Source: Halovenus salina (GTDB lineage Archaea; Halobacteriota; Halobacteria; Halobacteriales; Haloarculaceae). Taken from it: DNA of 64,000 nt. Below the pieces are notes generated by a model. It searched no databases. It was not told the origin of the DNA and was given only the letters and a program-made list of their open reading frames with translations. The stretch is taken from the NCBI RefSeq assembly GCF_026410925.1, contig NZ_CP112972.1, positions 434,001-498,000 on the forward strand, read 5' to 3'. Positions 16,668 to 24,906 of this stretch are shown piece by piece (the stretch's first letter is position 1; the number at the start of each line of letters is the position of its first letter). Position numbers and translations under genes: made by a program.

Positions 16668-16804
16668 AGCCCAGTCACCTCTCTGAGCCACCCGTCGGGC
16701 ACTGCTTGAATCAGTTGGTCGAGTATCTGTACCCCCGTCTCAACGTCGAGCAGCGCCAGCACGACGACCGCCGCCAGCGCCACGAGAGCGTATTTTTTCA
16801 GCAT
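16664..16804 (-). CDS. 46-residue single-span membrane peptide
   Basis: It starts MLKKYALVALAAVVVLALLDV, a short basic head plus one transmembrane helix, followed by a 25-residue amphipathic tail. The stop overlaps the next GTG start (GTGA), and the start follows the previous stop by four bases. Supported by this coupling rather than by homology. Confidence 0.5.
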   Translation of the reverse strand: MLKKYALVALAAVVVLALLDVETGVQILDQLIQAVPDGWLREVTGL

Positions 16805-16808
16805 GAAG

Positions 16809-17024
16809 TCACCATTTTGTGTTGTGTTTTGTGTAGATTCTGAGAACCGCGAGTGTCCAATACAGGAGCCATTTTTTCTTTCTCCACCCAGGTTTTCCCG
16901 GCCGCGAGTGCCCCCTTAGAGTGGTCAGTAAACCCCCGCGTGCGAGTGCGTCTAAAAATATATTTGCACGGGGGGCACCCATCCACCCACCCGGTTTGTT
17001 CCGTCTTGCCGTCGGTCGATTCAC
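16809..17024 (-). CDS. Small basic membrane protein
   Basis: A 71-residue frame whose GTG overlaps the ATPase stop (GTGA), the same coupling used by its neighbours. It is unusually basic for a haloarchaeon, with a hydrophobic stretch WLLYWTLAVLRIY near the end. No homology recognised. Base composition and spacing favour a real gene, but it could be a chance frame. Confidence 0.4.
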   Translation of the reverse strand: MNRPTARRNKPGGWMGAPRANIFLDALARGGLLTTLRGHSRPGKPGWRKKKWLLYWTLAVLRIYTKHNTKW

Positions 17025-18133
17025 GGCCTCTCAACTCCGACAAAATCATGGTCGCCGTTTTTCCACTCGCGGAATCGTTCACCACACCAGTAGGAGCCGT
17101 ATTCGACGAGGCCCTCGTTATCAGAGTCGTCATCTCCGGCTATCTCGGCGTACGTCATCTCCTGGTTGACCTTCGCCCGAACCACCGTTTCAATCGCCTG
17201 TTGTTTCTTCATCTTGTCGAGGTCGAGCGACGACCCACCTTCGTCGTCGTTGTACGCTTCCTCGATGACGAACTCGGACGGTTCATATTCGGCGTACGTT
17301 TCGGCGGTGTCGGTCAGACCCTGGTACATGTCGCTTTCGTCCCACTCGTCTTTCCCGCCCTCAGAGTCCAGCAGCCGAGCCTTGTCCGGTTGTCCTCGAA
17401 ACGGTTTCTCGATACCGAACGAGGCCACCCGGCGGATACTCTTAGCGACCTTTCGGCGGGTGTGACCAACGAGCAGGGCTGAGCCTTTCTTTGGATTCGG
17501 CCCGTGTCGCTCCTCTTTTTTCCGAATGAATAGCAGGGCGTCAGAGAACGCCTCAGCCCGTTTCGAGCCTTCGCCGAATCCAGACAACTCCTGAGCAACT
17601 TCATCAATGAGTGCGAGAACCGGACCGTCTAGGGACCCCATCGCTTCGAGCATTTCAGTGTCGCTCGAAAACTGCATGTCGAAGCCGCTGTATGAGGTAT
17701 TTCCGATGACGTACCCGCCTGTGCGGGCGCGCCAGTCGAGCGCCACGTCTAGCGTCGTCGCAGTCTTCCCGGCTCCTGGTGGTCCGAACATGATACCGAT
17801 AGCGCCCTCGTGAGTGAGTTGTTCGGCAGCTTCGCCGTAGAAGTCGTGACCGTCGCTGTTCTGGTTGGTCATCCCACGGACTTGCTTCATCTGCGAAGTG
17901 TTGCCCGCTCGGATTGCCTCGTCGATTGTTTCCGTCGCCTGTCGCTGGATTATTTCCTGTCCCATCTGCGTCTCGATAAGGGGCTTGTCCGTGACGGTCT
18001 CCAGGTAATTCAGAAGCTCCAATGTTTCTTTGTCGTCGACGAGTCCCGCCCACTCGCGTACGTGGTCGCCTGGACTCTCGCCGCGAAGCTCGGTTGCTAC
18101 CTCTGCCGAAACGAATGTTGATTGTTTGCTCAT
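17021..18133 (-). CDS. P-loop ATPase of the pleolipovirus VP8 type
   Basis: About 370 residues. Walker A FGPPGAGKTATT is near residues 117-128, followed by LDVALDWRARTGGYVIGN; Walker B VLALIDEVAQELSG is near 180-195; a basic region and a C-terminal helix-turn-helix-like segment (MTYAEIAGD, then GSYWCGERFREWK) follow. Position after two membrane-protein genes matches the conserved VP3-VP4-ORF6-ORF7-VP8 order of pleolipoviruses. It could drive genome uptake, partition or packaging; in the family the role is unsettled. ATG is chosen two bases after the upstream TGA; a TTG at 18139 is possible. Confidence 0.7.
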   Translation of the reverse strand: MSKQSTFVSAEVATELRGESPGDHVREWAGLVDDKETLELLNYLETVTDKPLIETQMGQEIIQRQATETIDEAIRAGNTSQMKQVRGMTNQNSDGHDFYGEAAEQLTHEGAIGIMFGPPGAGKTATTLDVALDWRARTGGYVIGNTSYSGFDMQFSSDTEMLEAMGSLDGPVLALIDEVAQELSGFGEGSKRAEAFSDALLFIRKKEERHGPNPKKGSALLVGHTRRKVAKSIRRVASFGIEKPFRGQPDKARLLDSEGGKDEWDESDMYQGLTDTAETYAEYEPSEFVIEEAYNDDEGGSSLDLDKMKKQQAIETVVRAKVNQEMTYAEIAGDDDSDNEGLVEYGSYWCGERFREWKNGDHDFVGVERP

Positions 18134-18135
18134 TT

Positions 18136-18960
18136 TCAAAGCCCCCTCGGAGGTCTTTCCTCGTCGAGCAGCACGTCAAACTCCTCCTGTTGCAGTTCCC
18201 ACTGTGCATTATCTCGATGTCCGTTCGTCTTCTCGTCCACGTCGTCCCCCCCACCCGCATGCGGGTGGAGGTCTTCGGGGAGTTCTTTCTTCAGAATCTC
18301 GTCAATGGTCGGGGCGTCGATGTCTTCCAGGCCGGTCGCCTCGTCAAGCTGCCGGTCGCGGGCTTCAGTTCGCTCGCGGTCCAGCCGCCGAACGATGCCC
18401 CGGATTCGTCGCCGTAACCGCCTGGCCTTCGCCGCCTCAGGTTCGTAGACTTCTCTCAACTCTGCGACTTGCTCCATTGCATCGCTCGGCGTTCGTTCCG
18501 AGAGTATCGCACTCGCGGGTTTCGCCTCTCGCCAGTTCGCCCGCGCTTGGTTCGCGTCATCGAGATAATCCCTCACCTCGTAGACCCGACGGGGTGAGTT
18601 GTCCCACTGGTTGAGTTCGCCCACCGTGTCCATCGCCTCGAACTCGTCTTCTGAGAGTTCCCATATTTCCCCGCCGGGTTCGTCGGCCCGGAGTGACACC
18701 AACAAGATGCCCTCCTCCTCGGGCACGAGCTTCCAGATATAGATGCCAGCACCGACGGCCGTCACCGCCGCCGCTGCTATCATCCAGGGCACGAGTGGCC
18801 ACCACGCGGGGACCGAGAGGCTGATAATCCCCGTGAGGGACAACAGCGCCACCACACCCAGGAATCCGATGATGATTTGACTGTTCTCGTCGGCCGTCTG
18901 TCTCACCGAGTCGAGCGCGTCGAGCGCCCGGTCTTCGAGATCGTGGTCTTGGTCGGTCAT
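18136..18960 (-). CDS. Pleolipovirus ORF7-like membrane protein
   Basis: A 274-residue protein. Two close transmembrane helices lie at about residues 30-75 (IIIGFLGVVALLSLTGII and WWPLVPWMIAAAAVTAV). A long soluble, helix-rich charged domain follows, with NSPRRVYEVRDYLDDANQARANW near 125-145 and a coiled-coil-like KARRLRRRIRGIVRRLDRERTEARD region. Palindrome copy 3 encodes the HPHAGGG at about residue 233. The start overlaps the upstream stop by four bases. Confidence 0.65.
   Translation of the reverse strand: MTDQDHDLEDRALDALDSVRQTADENSQIIIGFLGVVALLSLTGIISLSVPAWWPLVPWMIAAAAVTAVGAGIYIWKLVPEEEGILLVSLRADEPGGEIWELSEDEFEAMDTVGELNQWDNSPRRVYEVRDYLDDANQARANWREAKPASAILSERTPSDAMEQVAELREVYEPEAAKARRLRRRIRGIVRRLDRERTEARDRQLDEATGLEDIDAPTIDEILKKELPEDLHPHAGGGDDVDEKTNGHRDNAQWELQQEEFDVLLDEERPPRGL
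18251..18268. repeat. Element palindrome, copy 3
   Basis: CCACCCGCATGCGGGTGG, a perfect 18-bp palindrome, inside the C-terminal part of the ORF7-like gene where it encodes HPHAGGG on the minus strand. It is the only copy read from the minus-strand train. Confidence 0.9.
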
Positions 18961-19541
18961 GCTATCCGCTCCTTGGTTCGGTTCTCGTCGTTCTTCCGTC
19001 GCAGCACCACGATAAACGCGCCCGCGCCAGTCAGCGCCGACGAGAGGCCGATAGCGACGACCACATTTCTGAATTTGATGCTCGGCCGCTCGGTCGGGTC
19101 GCCGTCTTGAAGAACCACGGCTTCGCCGCGCTCGACGCTCTCGCTTGTCGACACGAGAATAGCGGCCGTCCCGCCGCTGCGAACCTCGGCGTTCATCGTG
19201 ATCTCCGTCCGTTGGTCGGGCACGAGTCGCTGCTGCTGGAATGAGATTTCTGTCGATCCGCCCGAGTCGAGTTCAAGCATCTCGGTAAGCGTCACCTGCT
19301 CGGGGGCGCGGCCGGTCCAGGTCATGTCGATAGTGAAGCGGCCGGGTCCGTCGTCAGTATCCTCGTACGCGTAGGAGTGAACCACGAGGTCGCCCAGCTG
19401 CTCGGTAATCTCCTGGTCCGTCGTCGTCTCGTTGCCGGTTTCCTGGGCGCTCGCGCCAGCCGCCAATGCAACCGTCGCACAAACACACAACACAAGCGCC
19501 GCAATCGAGAAGCCGACGACTCGGATATAGTCTGCTTTCAT
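18957..19541 (-). CDS. Pleolipovirus ORF6-like exported membrane protein
   Basis: A 194-residue protein with a Sec-type signal (VVGFSIAALVLCVCATVALAAGASA), a 110-residue beta-rich ectodomain (VVHSYAYEDTDDGPGRFTIDMTWTG...) and one C-terminal transmembrane helix (NVVVAIGLSSALTGAGAFIVVL) with a basic tail. Order and topology match the protein that follows the spike in pleolipoviruses. Four-base overlap with the next gene. Confidence 0.65.
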   Translation of the reverse strand: MKADYIRVVGFSIAALVLCVCATVALAAGASAQETGNETTTDQEITEQLGDLVVHSYAYEDTDDGPGRFTIDMTWTGRAPEQVTLTEMLELDSGGSTEISFQQQRLVPDQRTEITMNAEVRSGGTAAILVSTSESVERGEAVVLQDGDPTERPSIKFRNVVVAIGLSSALTGAGAFIVVLRRKNDENRTKERIA

Positions 19542-19543
19542 CG

Positions 19544-21472
19544 TTAGCTCCTGAGCAAGCTGAGACCGAACACTGTCCCACCACCAACGATGACAGACTC
19601 GACGACTCCAAGCCCCGGAATGGTCGGGATATCCGGCCCGAGGTCGGGTAACCCGCCGCCGAACAGACCGCCGCCGGAATCGTCTTGATGGTGCTCCTTG
19701 AACACCTTGTAAACCTCTTTCTGGTGCTCAACCTCTTTTTGAATATCCTCTGTGGTGAGGTCCTGGGGGTCGGTCACCTTGTTGACGCCCTGCGTGTAGT
19801 CCACCGGGGGGACGATGACAATATCCTCAACAGATTCGCCAGCGTTGAGCGAGGTCGAGGGGAGCGAGTACGTCACCGTCCCGTCTTGGTCCGTCCTCTC
19901 AAGCTCGGAGAGGGCGTGAGACGAGCGATTCTGTGCCCCTTTGACAACGAGCCGGTGGTCGGAGTGGTCGCTAGGGGACTGAATCGGCTCGGGAGCGTTG
20001 GACTTGTCCGAACCCGTCCAGACGACCACGCCTGAATCTGAGTCTGTCGAGTCCCCTGCCTCCTCGGTTATGTCCTCCTCGCCGTCGACGCCCGCGAGGG
20101 ACAGAATTTCGAGGTCCTCTGAGCCGGACAGAATCATCTTGTCCTGATCGCCCTGGGCCGTCTCGTAGACGAAATAAGCGCCGTCGTAGTCGGCTGCCGC
20201 GAGCGTCATGCCCGGCTTAATGGATTGTTCTGAACCACTCGGGAACTGGGGAACCAGCCAGCCCCAGAGAGAGTCAGACTGTATATCAGGGTGCGACACC
20301 TCGGCCTGATAGCCCGACTCCTCGGGGGCGGTCTGGCCGCTGGCGATAAGCTCCAGCATGAGACGGCTCTGCTGGTCGCTATCTGCGAACTGCTGGTTCA
20401 ATTGCTCGGGGGTGAGGATATCGGCCGGGGACGCTACGCCCTCGTCAAATGCCTGATACATCTTGTCAATGTAGGCCTGCATGTCCTCGCTTTTGAGCGT
20501 CGAGAGGGAGCTTTTGATATCCGACATTGCATGCCCAATTTCTTCCGAGTCGCCAAATACGATTTTCCCAGTCTCAGGGGTGCTAATTCTCAGAAGCCAG
20601 CCAAGGCCGACATCCGCGGTCCTCCCGTAATCCCCGGTCGAGTAAAATTTGTTCTCGCCACTATCATAGACTGCAAGCAATGGGACAGACCCATCATCTG
20701 AAACGTCCACGCCGTCGACCTCTCGCGGGTCTGCTGGTAGTTCTCCATTCTCTTTTGAGAGTGGCCGTTTGAACACGGCATATTGGTTGTCTGTCACATG
20801 CCCGCCCTCGAATCCATCCCATTTGTCGGTCGGGGACCCCGCGCCAGGGAGAGGGTCGCCGGGGCCTAGCCAATATGATGGCCCACTTCCACTACCGGGC
20901 AGGCTCTTTTTGACCTTCATAATGAGGTCGGGTGTTATCGACTCGATCAGTACATTGTACATCCTCACGAAGCTGATGATGGCTTTCGTCGCCCGTTCGT
21001 CGAGCTTCGGGCTTACTTCTTGCGCCACCTCAGACGGTGATTTTCCGTCTTTCCAGCCCTGAGCCGTCGCGTTTCGGATATCCTGCCACGCGGCCGTCTC
21101 GAAGTTCTCGACGCCCGCGAGTTGGTTCATATCCTTGTTGAAAAACGCCCGGTTGCGCTTGATATCCTGCCAGGAATAGGCCATGTTCAGAATCAGGTCT
21201 TGCTCTGCTTCGTCGGCCGCGTCGTCGTCATCGCCGCCCGTAAGCTCGCCAATCGCGTAGTCTGCGACCTTATAACCGGCATAGACGGCCGCCGCGCCTG
21301 CCAGGACGCCAGTGATGGATGCCTCCGAGTTGCCGACGGGAGAGAACTCGTCTGATTGCATGGAGAGGCCGCCGACCGCCGCCGCGCCCGCGACTGTCGC
21401 GCCACTCCTGAGAAACGCCCGCCGCTTCATTCGAGTGTTTGCATCGGTTCTCTGTGACCGTGACCGAGACAT
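19544..21472 (-). CDS. Spike-like surface protein, Tat-exported and C-terminally anchored
   Basis: A 642-residue protein. The N-terminus holds a Tat signal (MKRRAFLRSGATVAGAAAVGG); another hydrophobic stretch (ITGVLAGAAAVYAGYKVADYAI) follows. The large acidic ectodomain is followed by a helical, Lys/Glu-rich segment (IQKEVEHQKEVYKVFKEHH), a Gly-rich hinge and a terminal membrane helix (VESVIVGGGTVFGLSLL). This layout fits the receptor-binding/fusion spike (VP4/VP5) of pleolipoviruses. The start was chosen where TAATG overlaps the MBL gene's stop. Confidence 0.65.
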   Translation of the reverse strand: MSRSRSQRTDANTRMKRRAFLRSGATVAGAAAVGGLSMQSDEFSPVGNSEASITGVLAGAAAVYAGYKVADYAIGELTGGDDDDAADEAEQDLILNMAYSWQDIKRNRAFFNKDMNQLAGVENFETAAWQDIRNATAQGWKDGKSPSEVAQEVSPKLDERATKAIISFVRMYNVLIESITPDLIMKVKKSLPGSGSGPSYWLGPGDPLPGAGSPTDKWDGFEGGHVTDNQYAVFKRPLSKENGELPADPREVDGVDVSDDGSVPLLAVYDSGENKFYSTGDYGRTADVGLGWLLRISTPETGKIVFGDSEEIGHAMSDIKSSLSTLKSEDMQAYIDKMYQAFDEGVASPADILTPEQLNQQFADSDQQSRLMLELIASGQTAPEESGYQAEVSHPDIQSDSLWGWLVPQFPSGSEQSIKPGMTLAAADYDGAYFVYETAQGDQDKMILSGSEDLEILSLAGVDGEEDITEEAGDSTDSDSGVVVWTGSDKSNAPEPIQSPSDHSDHRLVVKGAQNRSSHALSELERTDQDGTVTYSLPSTSLNAGESVEDIVIVPPVDYTQGVNKVTDPQDLTTEDIQKEVEHQKEVYKVFKEHHQDDSGGGLFGGGLPDLGPDIPTIPGLGVVESVIVGGGTVFGLSLLRS

Positions 21473-22665
21473 TAGCGAACCCTCCATATTGCACCGCCAA
21501 AGAAAGCAATCAGCCCGCCGAACCCAAGTTGCCAAACGGGGAGCCCGTCAGAACTACCGCCGTCAGTAGGCGCAGCGACTACCGGCGAATCGTCGGTTTT
21601 GCTGAACGTGTCTAACGGTTGCTGTGCTGTGATATTCCACGCAGTCGGGCTCTCCGACGCCGTGGTATCCGAGGGGAACGTTTTCATCTCGGTCGTGTTG
21701 GTCGTCACGTTCGCCTGGGTGAGCACGTCGAGCACACCGTCACCGTTGTTGACGACGGTAGTGGTCCCATGTATCCCGGTCCACACGGTCGGTATCTCAC
21801 TATCCGCGAGCGCCGATAGCGTCTCGTTGTTTGGGTGTCCGTAACTGCTGTCGTAGGGAGCACTCACCAGCGAGAGCGACGGGTCGAGATAGTTGATTAC
21901 CGTTGCATCAGTGGACGACGATGCGCCGTGATGGGGACTCTCGTATAGGTCGACACCATCGAGAGCATGCGGGAGATAGTTGATAACCTCGTTCTGTTCC
22001 TCGCTCGGTAGGTCGCCAAGCAGGAGCATCTCGGAGCCGTTGTCTTGGATGTAGAGCGCGACAGAATCATCATTGGGGCTGGAATCAGCAGGGTCAGCTT
22101 TGGGGAAAGCCACTTCTACATCAGCCGCCTCGAACGGGATAATGTCGCCCTGTCGAGCGAGATTATCCGGTATCGAGTTAGCCGATATTGAGTTGTTGTA
22201 GCCGGCGAAGGTTGCACTCGGCGACGACATGCCAGAGCGCCAAACCTCACCGATACCGCCGTCTGTGCTGTTTTCAAAGTGGTCTATAATGTCCTCGTGT
22301 CCGCCGATGTGGTCGGCGTCTGGATGGGTCGAGACGAGGTAATCTATCGTTGTTCGATTCAGTGTCTCGGAGACGTACTTGATAACCTGCTCGCCGTTGT
22401 CGGTATAGTCGCCCGAGTCGACCACCATCGTCTCATTCTCGGACCAGATGACATAGGCATCGCCTTGCCCTACGTCGAGCGCGGTGAGGTTAACCATGCC
22501 GTCCCCATCGCCGGAATTAGCCGCCGACGCCGGAGAGGCAACCAGACCGAGCACGACGACCGCCAAGATCACGCCGGTCCCTGCCGCCGCTCGCAGAAAC
22601 GCCCGCCTCTTCATCGGTTTCGTGTCTATGCTTGTGTTGTGTTCTTGTGCGTCGGTTTTGCTCAT
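21472..22665 (-). CDS. Tat-exported, membrane-anchored MBL-fold hydrolase (ComEC-like) in the virion gene cluster
   Basis: A 397-residue protein with a twin-arginine signal (PMKRRAFLRAAAGTG) and hydrophobic core. The MBL domain follows: LDVGQGDAYVI, then VDSGDYTDNG, STHPDADHIGG (metal-binding H-x-D-x-D-H), LLLGDLPSEEQ and SPHHGASSS. This is the arrangement of the ComEC/Rec2 C-terminal MBL domain, which degrades DNA in natural transformation. A Ser/Thr-rich stalk and C-terminal helix (LGFGGLIAFFGGAIWRVR) anchor it outside the membrane. It lies between the beta-rich surface protein and the spike, coupled by TAATG. I know of no pleolipovirus virion protein with this activity. Confidence 0.8.
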   Translation of the reverse strand: MSKTDAQEHNTSIDTKPMKRRAFLRAAAGTGVILAVVVLGLVASPASAANSGDGDGMVNLTALDVGQGDAYVIWSENETMVVDSGDYTDNGEQVIKYVSETLNRTTIDYLVSTHPDADHIGGHEDIIDHFENSTDGGIGEVWRSGMSSPSATFAGYNNSISANSIPDNLARQGDIIPFEAADVEVAFPKADPADSSPNDDSVALYIQDNGSEMLLLGDLPSEEQNEVINYLPHALDGVDLYESPHHGASSSTDATVINYLDPSLSLVSAPYDSSYGHPNNETLSALADSEIPTVWTGIHGTTTVVNNGDGVLDVLTQANVTTNTTEMKTFPSDTTASESPTAWNITAQQPLDTFSKTDDSPVVAAPTDGGSSDGLPVWQLGFGGLIAFFGGAIWRVR

Positions 22666-22697
22666 CTTTCTCTAAAAAACATCTGAGTTTTTAGACC

Positions 22698-23450
22698 TCA
22701 GATAAGGTCTCGTTGGTAGACCAGGACGAGCCCGACCACGACCGCGACGAAGCCGATTAGCTGATCTTGCGATGCGCCACCGATAGCGCCACCGCCCAGG
22801 ACTCCGCCGCTGGTGTCGTCGTCACCCGATACCCACACCTGAGAGTGTGCGTTCGAAGGTGAGGTTTCGACCGTGATGTTTGCCGCTTCCACGTTCTGAT
22901 TCACGGCAATCTCTGCAGTCTTAACGCCCGACTCATCACCTGCGCTGGTGTAAAACCAGTTGAGAGTCTCGCTGCCGAGAGTTGTGCCGTGCTGGGATAG
23001 TTCGACGACCGCCGACGCATCATCAGCAGAGCTAAACTCAACGTCAACCGTCACAGTCTCGTCTTTGCTCAGGTTGAGCATAGAGGGCCGATGCGTGATT
23101 AGGGTCGTCTCGCTCAGCGAGACAACTGATTCGTCGGTGGCCGTCACGTCGATGCCATATGTTCCGCTCTGGATACCATCGGCGTTGAGAGTCACCGTCT
23201 CGGTGGCCCCGGACGAGCCGGAGACAGTGGCCGATTCGACAACCGAGCTACCCTCGGTCAGTTCGGCGGTGGCGTCGGTCGAGCCACTGAACGATACGTC
23301 TACCTCAACCGTCTGGTTGTTCGGGTCGTCGACGGTCACGTTGCTGTCGACGAGCGCGGCTGTTGCGCCGCCGGTCAGCACGACCGCCGCCAGCGCCGCG
23401 ACGAGTGCCACCACCAGAAGACCGGTCTTGTGTTTGTGTGTTCGTTCCAT
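22698..23450 (-). CDS. Secreted beta-rich surface protein with C-terminal anchor
   Basis: A 250-residue protein with a Sec signal (GLLVVALVAALAAVVLTGGATA). The Ser/Thr/Val-rich body forms repeated beta-sandwich-like units (VDVSFSGSTDATAEL and VDVEFSSADDASAVVEL are related), followed by a Gly-rich hinge and a terminal helix (LIGFVAVVVGLVLVYQ). The two similar units suggest tandem Ig-like domains. It could be an adhesin or accessory spike of the virion. Confidence 0.6.
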   Translation of the reverse strand: MERTHKHKTGLLVVALVAALAAVVLTGGATAALVDSNVTVDDPNNQTVEVDVSFSGSTDATAELTEGSSVVESATVSGSSGATETVTLNADGIQSGTYGIDVTATDESVVSLSETTLITHRPSMLNLSKDETVTVDVEFSSADDASAVVELSQHGTTLGSETLNWFYTSAGDESGVKTAEIAVNQNVEAANITVETSPSNAHSQVWVSGDDDTSGGVLGGGAIGGASQDQLIGFVAVVVGLVLVYQRDLI

Positions 23451-23453
23451 TGG

Positions 23454-23843
23454 TCAGTTGATGTACGTAATCAGTGAGAAGCCGATGCCTTGGACGATGA
23501 ACGCCGCGACCGCCGCCGGAGTGCTGGCGAGCGTCGACTCAAGCGCCGGGAAGAACGGAGGAGCAACGAGAAGACCGACGGTCACGTAGACCGCCCAGGC
23601 TTCCATGATGCCCCAGGCGTCGAAGTCGAGGGGATCGTCTCGGTTGATGACGACCGCCGCCAGCGCCGCGATGGAGAGGCCCCGGCCAATCGTCCAATCG
23701 ATGTTCCCCGTCGTGAACAACGTCTCGCCCAGGTCGAGGATCGGGATAGCCGACGCCTCGATGAGCCCGAGCGAGACCGTCGTCCCGAGCGCGAAAAGCG
23801 GGAACAAAAGGAACGTTTCCAGATCCAGTTCGAACTCTGTCAT
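23454..23843 (-). CDS. Four-helix membrane protein, VP3-like
   Basis: A 129-residue protein with about four transmembrane segments (LFPLFALGTTVSLGLI; the ISIAALAAVVI region; WAVYVTVGLLVAPPFF; VAAFIVQGIGFSLITYI). Size and topology match the small internal membrane protein VP3 of pleolipoviruses, and it sits upstream of the surface proteins as expected. Three bases separate it from the next gene and two from the previous one. Confidence 0.6.
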   Translation of the reverse strand: MTEFELDLETFLLFPLFALGTTVSLGLIEASAIPILDLGETLFTTGNIDWTIGRGLSIAALAAVVINRDDPLDFDAWGIMEAWAVYVTVGLLVAPPFFPALESTLASTPAAVAAFIVQGIGFSLITYIN

Positions 23844-23845
23844 GG

Positions 23846-24073
23846 TCAGTTGTCGCTGTTGTCCGCGAGGAAGTACGCCGCGCCGTTGTACAAGCTCAGT
23901 GCGCCAGCAGCGCCGATAACGGCAATGACGGCCGTGTAGGTGTCACCCGTGAGTGACAGCGTGTCGACGAGGATATCTGTATCTGCGAACTCGACAGCCG
24001 CCCAGTTGAGCGCCGCAATCGCCGCGATGATTTCCAGCACGATACGAGTTGTTACGTCACCAAATCGTTCCAT
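23846..24073 (-). CDS. Small two-helix membrane protein (DUF378-like)
   Basis: A 75-residue protein with two transmembrane helices. The IIAAIAALNWAAVEFADTDILVDTL segment is similar to DUF378 (YuzA-like) proteins. First gene of the virion train, behind the operator-like repeat and leader hairpin at 24092-24157. Confidence 0.6.
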   Translation of the reverse strand: MERFGDVTTRIVLEIIAAIAALNWAAVEFADTDILVDTLSLTGDTYTAVIAVIGAAGALSLYNGAAYFLADNSDN

Positions 24074-24091
24074 AGTTGAAGTGTGGTTTTG

Positions 24092-24123
24092 TCACGCCCC
24101 CCGCGAAGCGAGAGCGAGCGTGA
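24092..24123 (-). promoter_or_regulatory. Leader hairpin of the virion operon
   Basis: TCACGC (24092-24097) pairs with GCGTGA (about 24118-24123), enclosing a GC-rich loop that can form an inner CGC-GAA-GCG stem. It lies 20 bases upstream of the first virion gene, where haloarchaeal transcripts are usually leaderless. Confidence 0.35.
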
Positions 24124-24131
24124 TGGTAAAT

Positions 24132-24157
24132 ATTAGTTAGTGGTACCACTTAGTAAT
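24132..24157 (-). promoter_or_regulatory. Operator-like inverted repeat at the virion promoter
   Basis: A 26-bp imperfect inverted repeat centred on the perfect palindrome AGTGGTACCACT (24139-24150), with arms ATTAGTT and TAGTAAT. On the minus strand it adjoins an atattta TATA-like stretch, so a bound repressor would block the virion operon. The regulator is unknown; the PhiH-like proteins are candidates. Confidence 0.5.
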
Positions 24158-24319
24158 ACAGGATAGTTCACTGCGCTCAGTGTCCGAGAAGTGGGACAGC
24201 ATCGGTCAGAATCCGCTTGTGTTTGTGCTCGGAGCGGTGACGACTTCTTAGACAACTCGAACGTCACGCTGGAGACGGTCAGTGCTGTGCGAGGATAAAT
24301 TAAACAAGCAATACAGATC
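24158..24319. other. Intergenic, no gene recognised
   Basis: Gap between the virion promoter and the end of the nuclease-like gene at 24320. Nothing further is identified. Confidence 0.4.
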
Positions 24320-24883
24320 CTATACGCTCTGGATGTCCCGGATTCGGTCAGGGAACAGTTCGAGCGGTTCGAACGGGTTCAGATACTCAGCCTCAACCCG
24401 AATCTTTCCGTCAAACCGATACCCGAACATCTTCAACTCCGGTCGGCTCACCCACCCAACCAAATGTACCAACTCCTTCGGACTCGAACATTTTGCTAAC
24501 ACGAAGTAGTCAGCGTCATCAACCCGATCGGCAGGGACAACGAGTTCTAAATCCTGCTCACTTGTGGTCGTTTTCACCTCGACCCGTGCGTCGTCGTAGA
24601 TGAAATCACACCCATCATCGCCTACGTAATCATCGGTGATTTCCCAGTTGGCACGCACTCCGAAGTACGATGCGGCCGCGACTTCTCCTGCGAATCCGAC
24701 CCGGTGTCGCCACTCACTTGAACGAGTAGGGGCACGTTGGCGTGCGGTTTCCGTAATTGCAAACCCGATACTATCATCGAAGTGCGCTCGAGGCCGGTTT
24801 GCTGGACTCACATCCATCGCTGAAACCAGCGGTGGAACCAGCTTGGGCCGATGCACTTTCGTTGGCTCGTCTGTTTGACTCAT
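24320..24883 (-). CDS. PD-(D/E)XK nuclease-like protein
   Basis: A 187-residue soluble protein. GFAGEVAAASYFGV (near residue 65, helix with Glu), then GCDFIYDDARVEVKTTT (near 95-111), gives the Glu...Asp...Glu-x-Lys pattern of resolvase/restriction-type nucleases. The C-terminal LVHLVGWVSRPEL resembles restriction-endonuclease-like haloarchaeal proteins. It has its own leader hairpin and a GGAGGT Shine-Dalgarno. A role in DNA processing for the provirus is likely; specificity unknown. Confidence 0.65.
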   Translation of the reverse strand: MSQTDEPTKVHRPKLVPPLVSAMDVSPANRPRAHFDDSIGFAITETARQRAPTRSSEWRHRVGFAGEVAAASYFGVRANWEITDDYVGDDGCDFIYDDARVEVKTTTSEQDLELVVPADRVDDADYFVLAKCSSPKELVHLVGWVSRPELKMFGYRFDGKIRVEAEYLNPFEPLELFPDRIRDIQSV

Positions 24884-24906
24884 GTGGGGGATAGACCTCC
24901 ATCGCT

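Noticed and set aside
16798-17133. A 111-codon minus-strand frame overlapping the ATPase end
   Set aside because: It overlaps the ATPase gene out of frame, and the alternative 71-codon frame is better supported by GTGA coupling.
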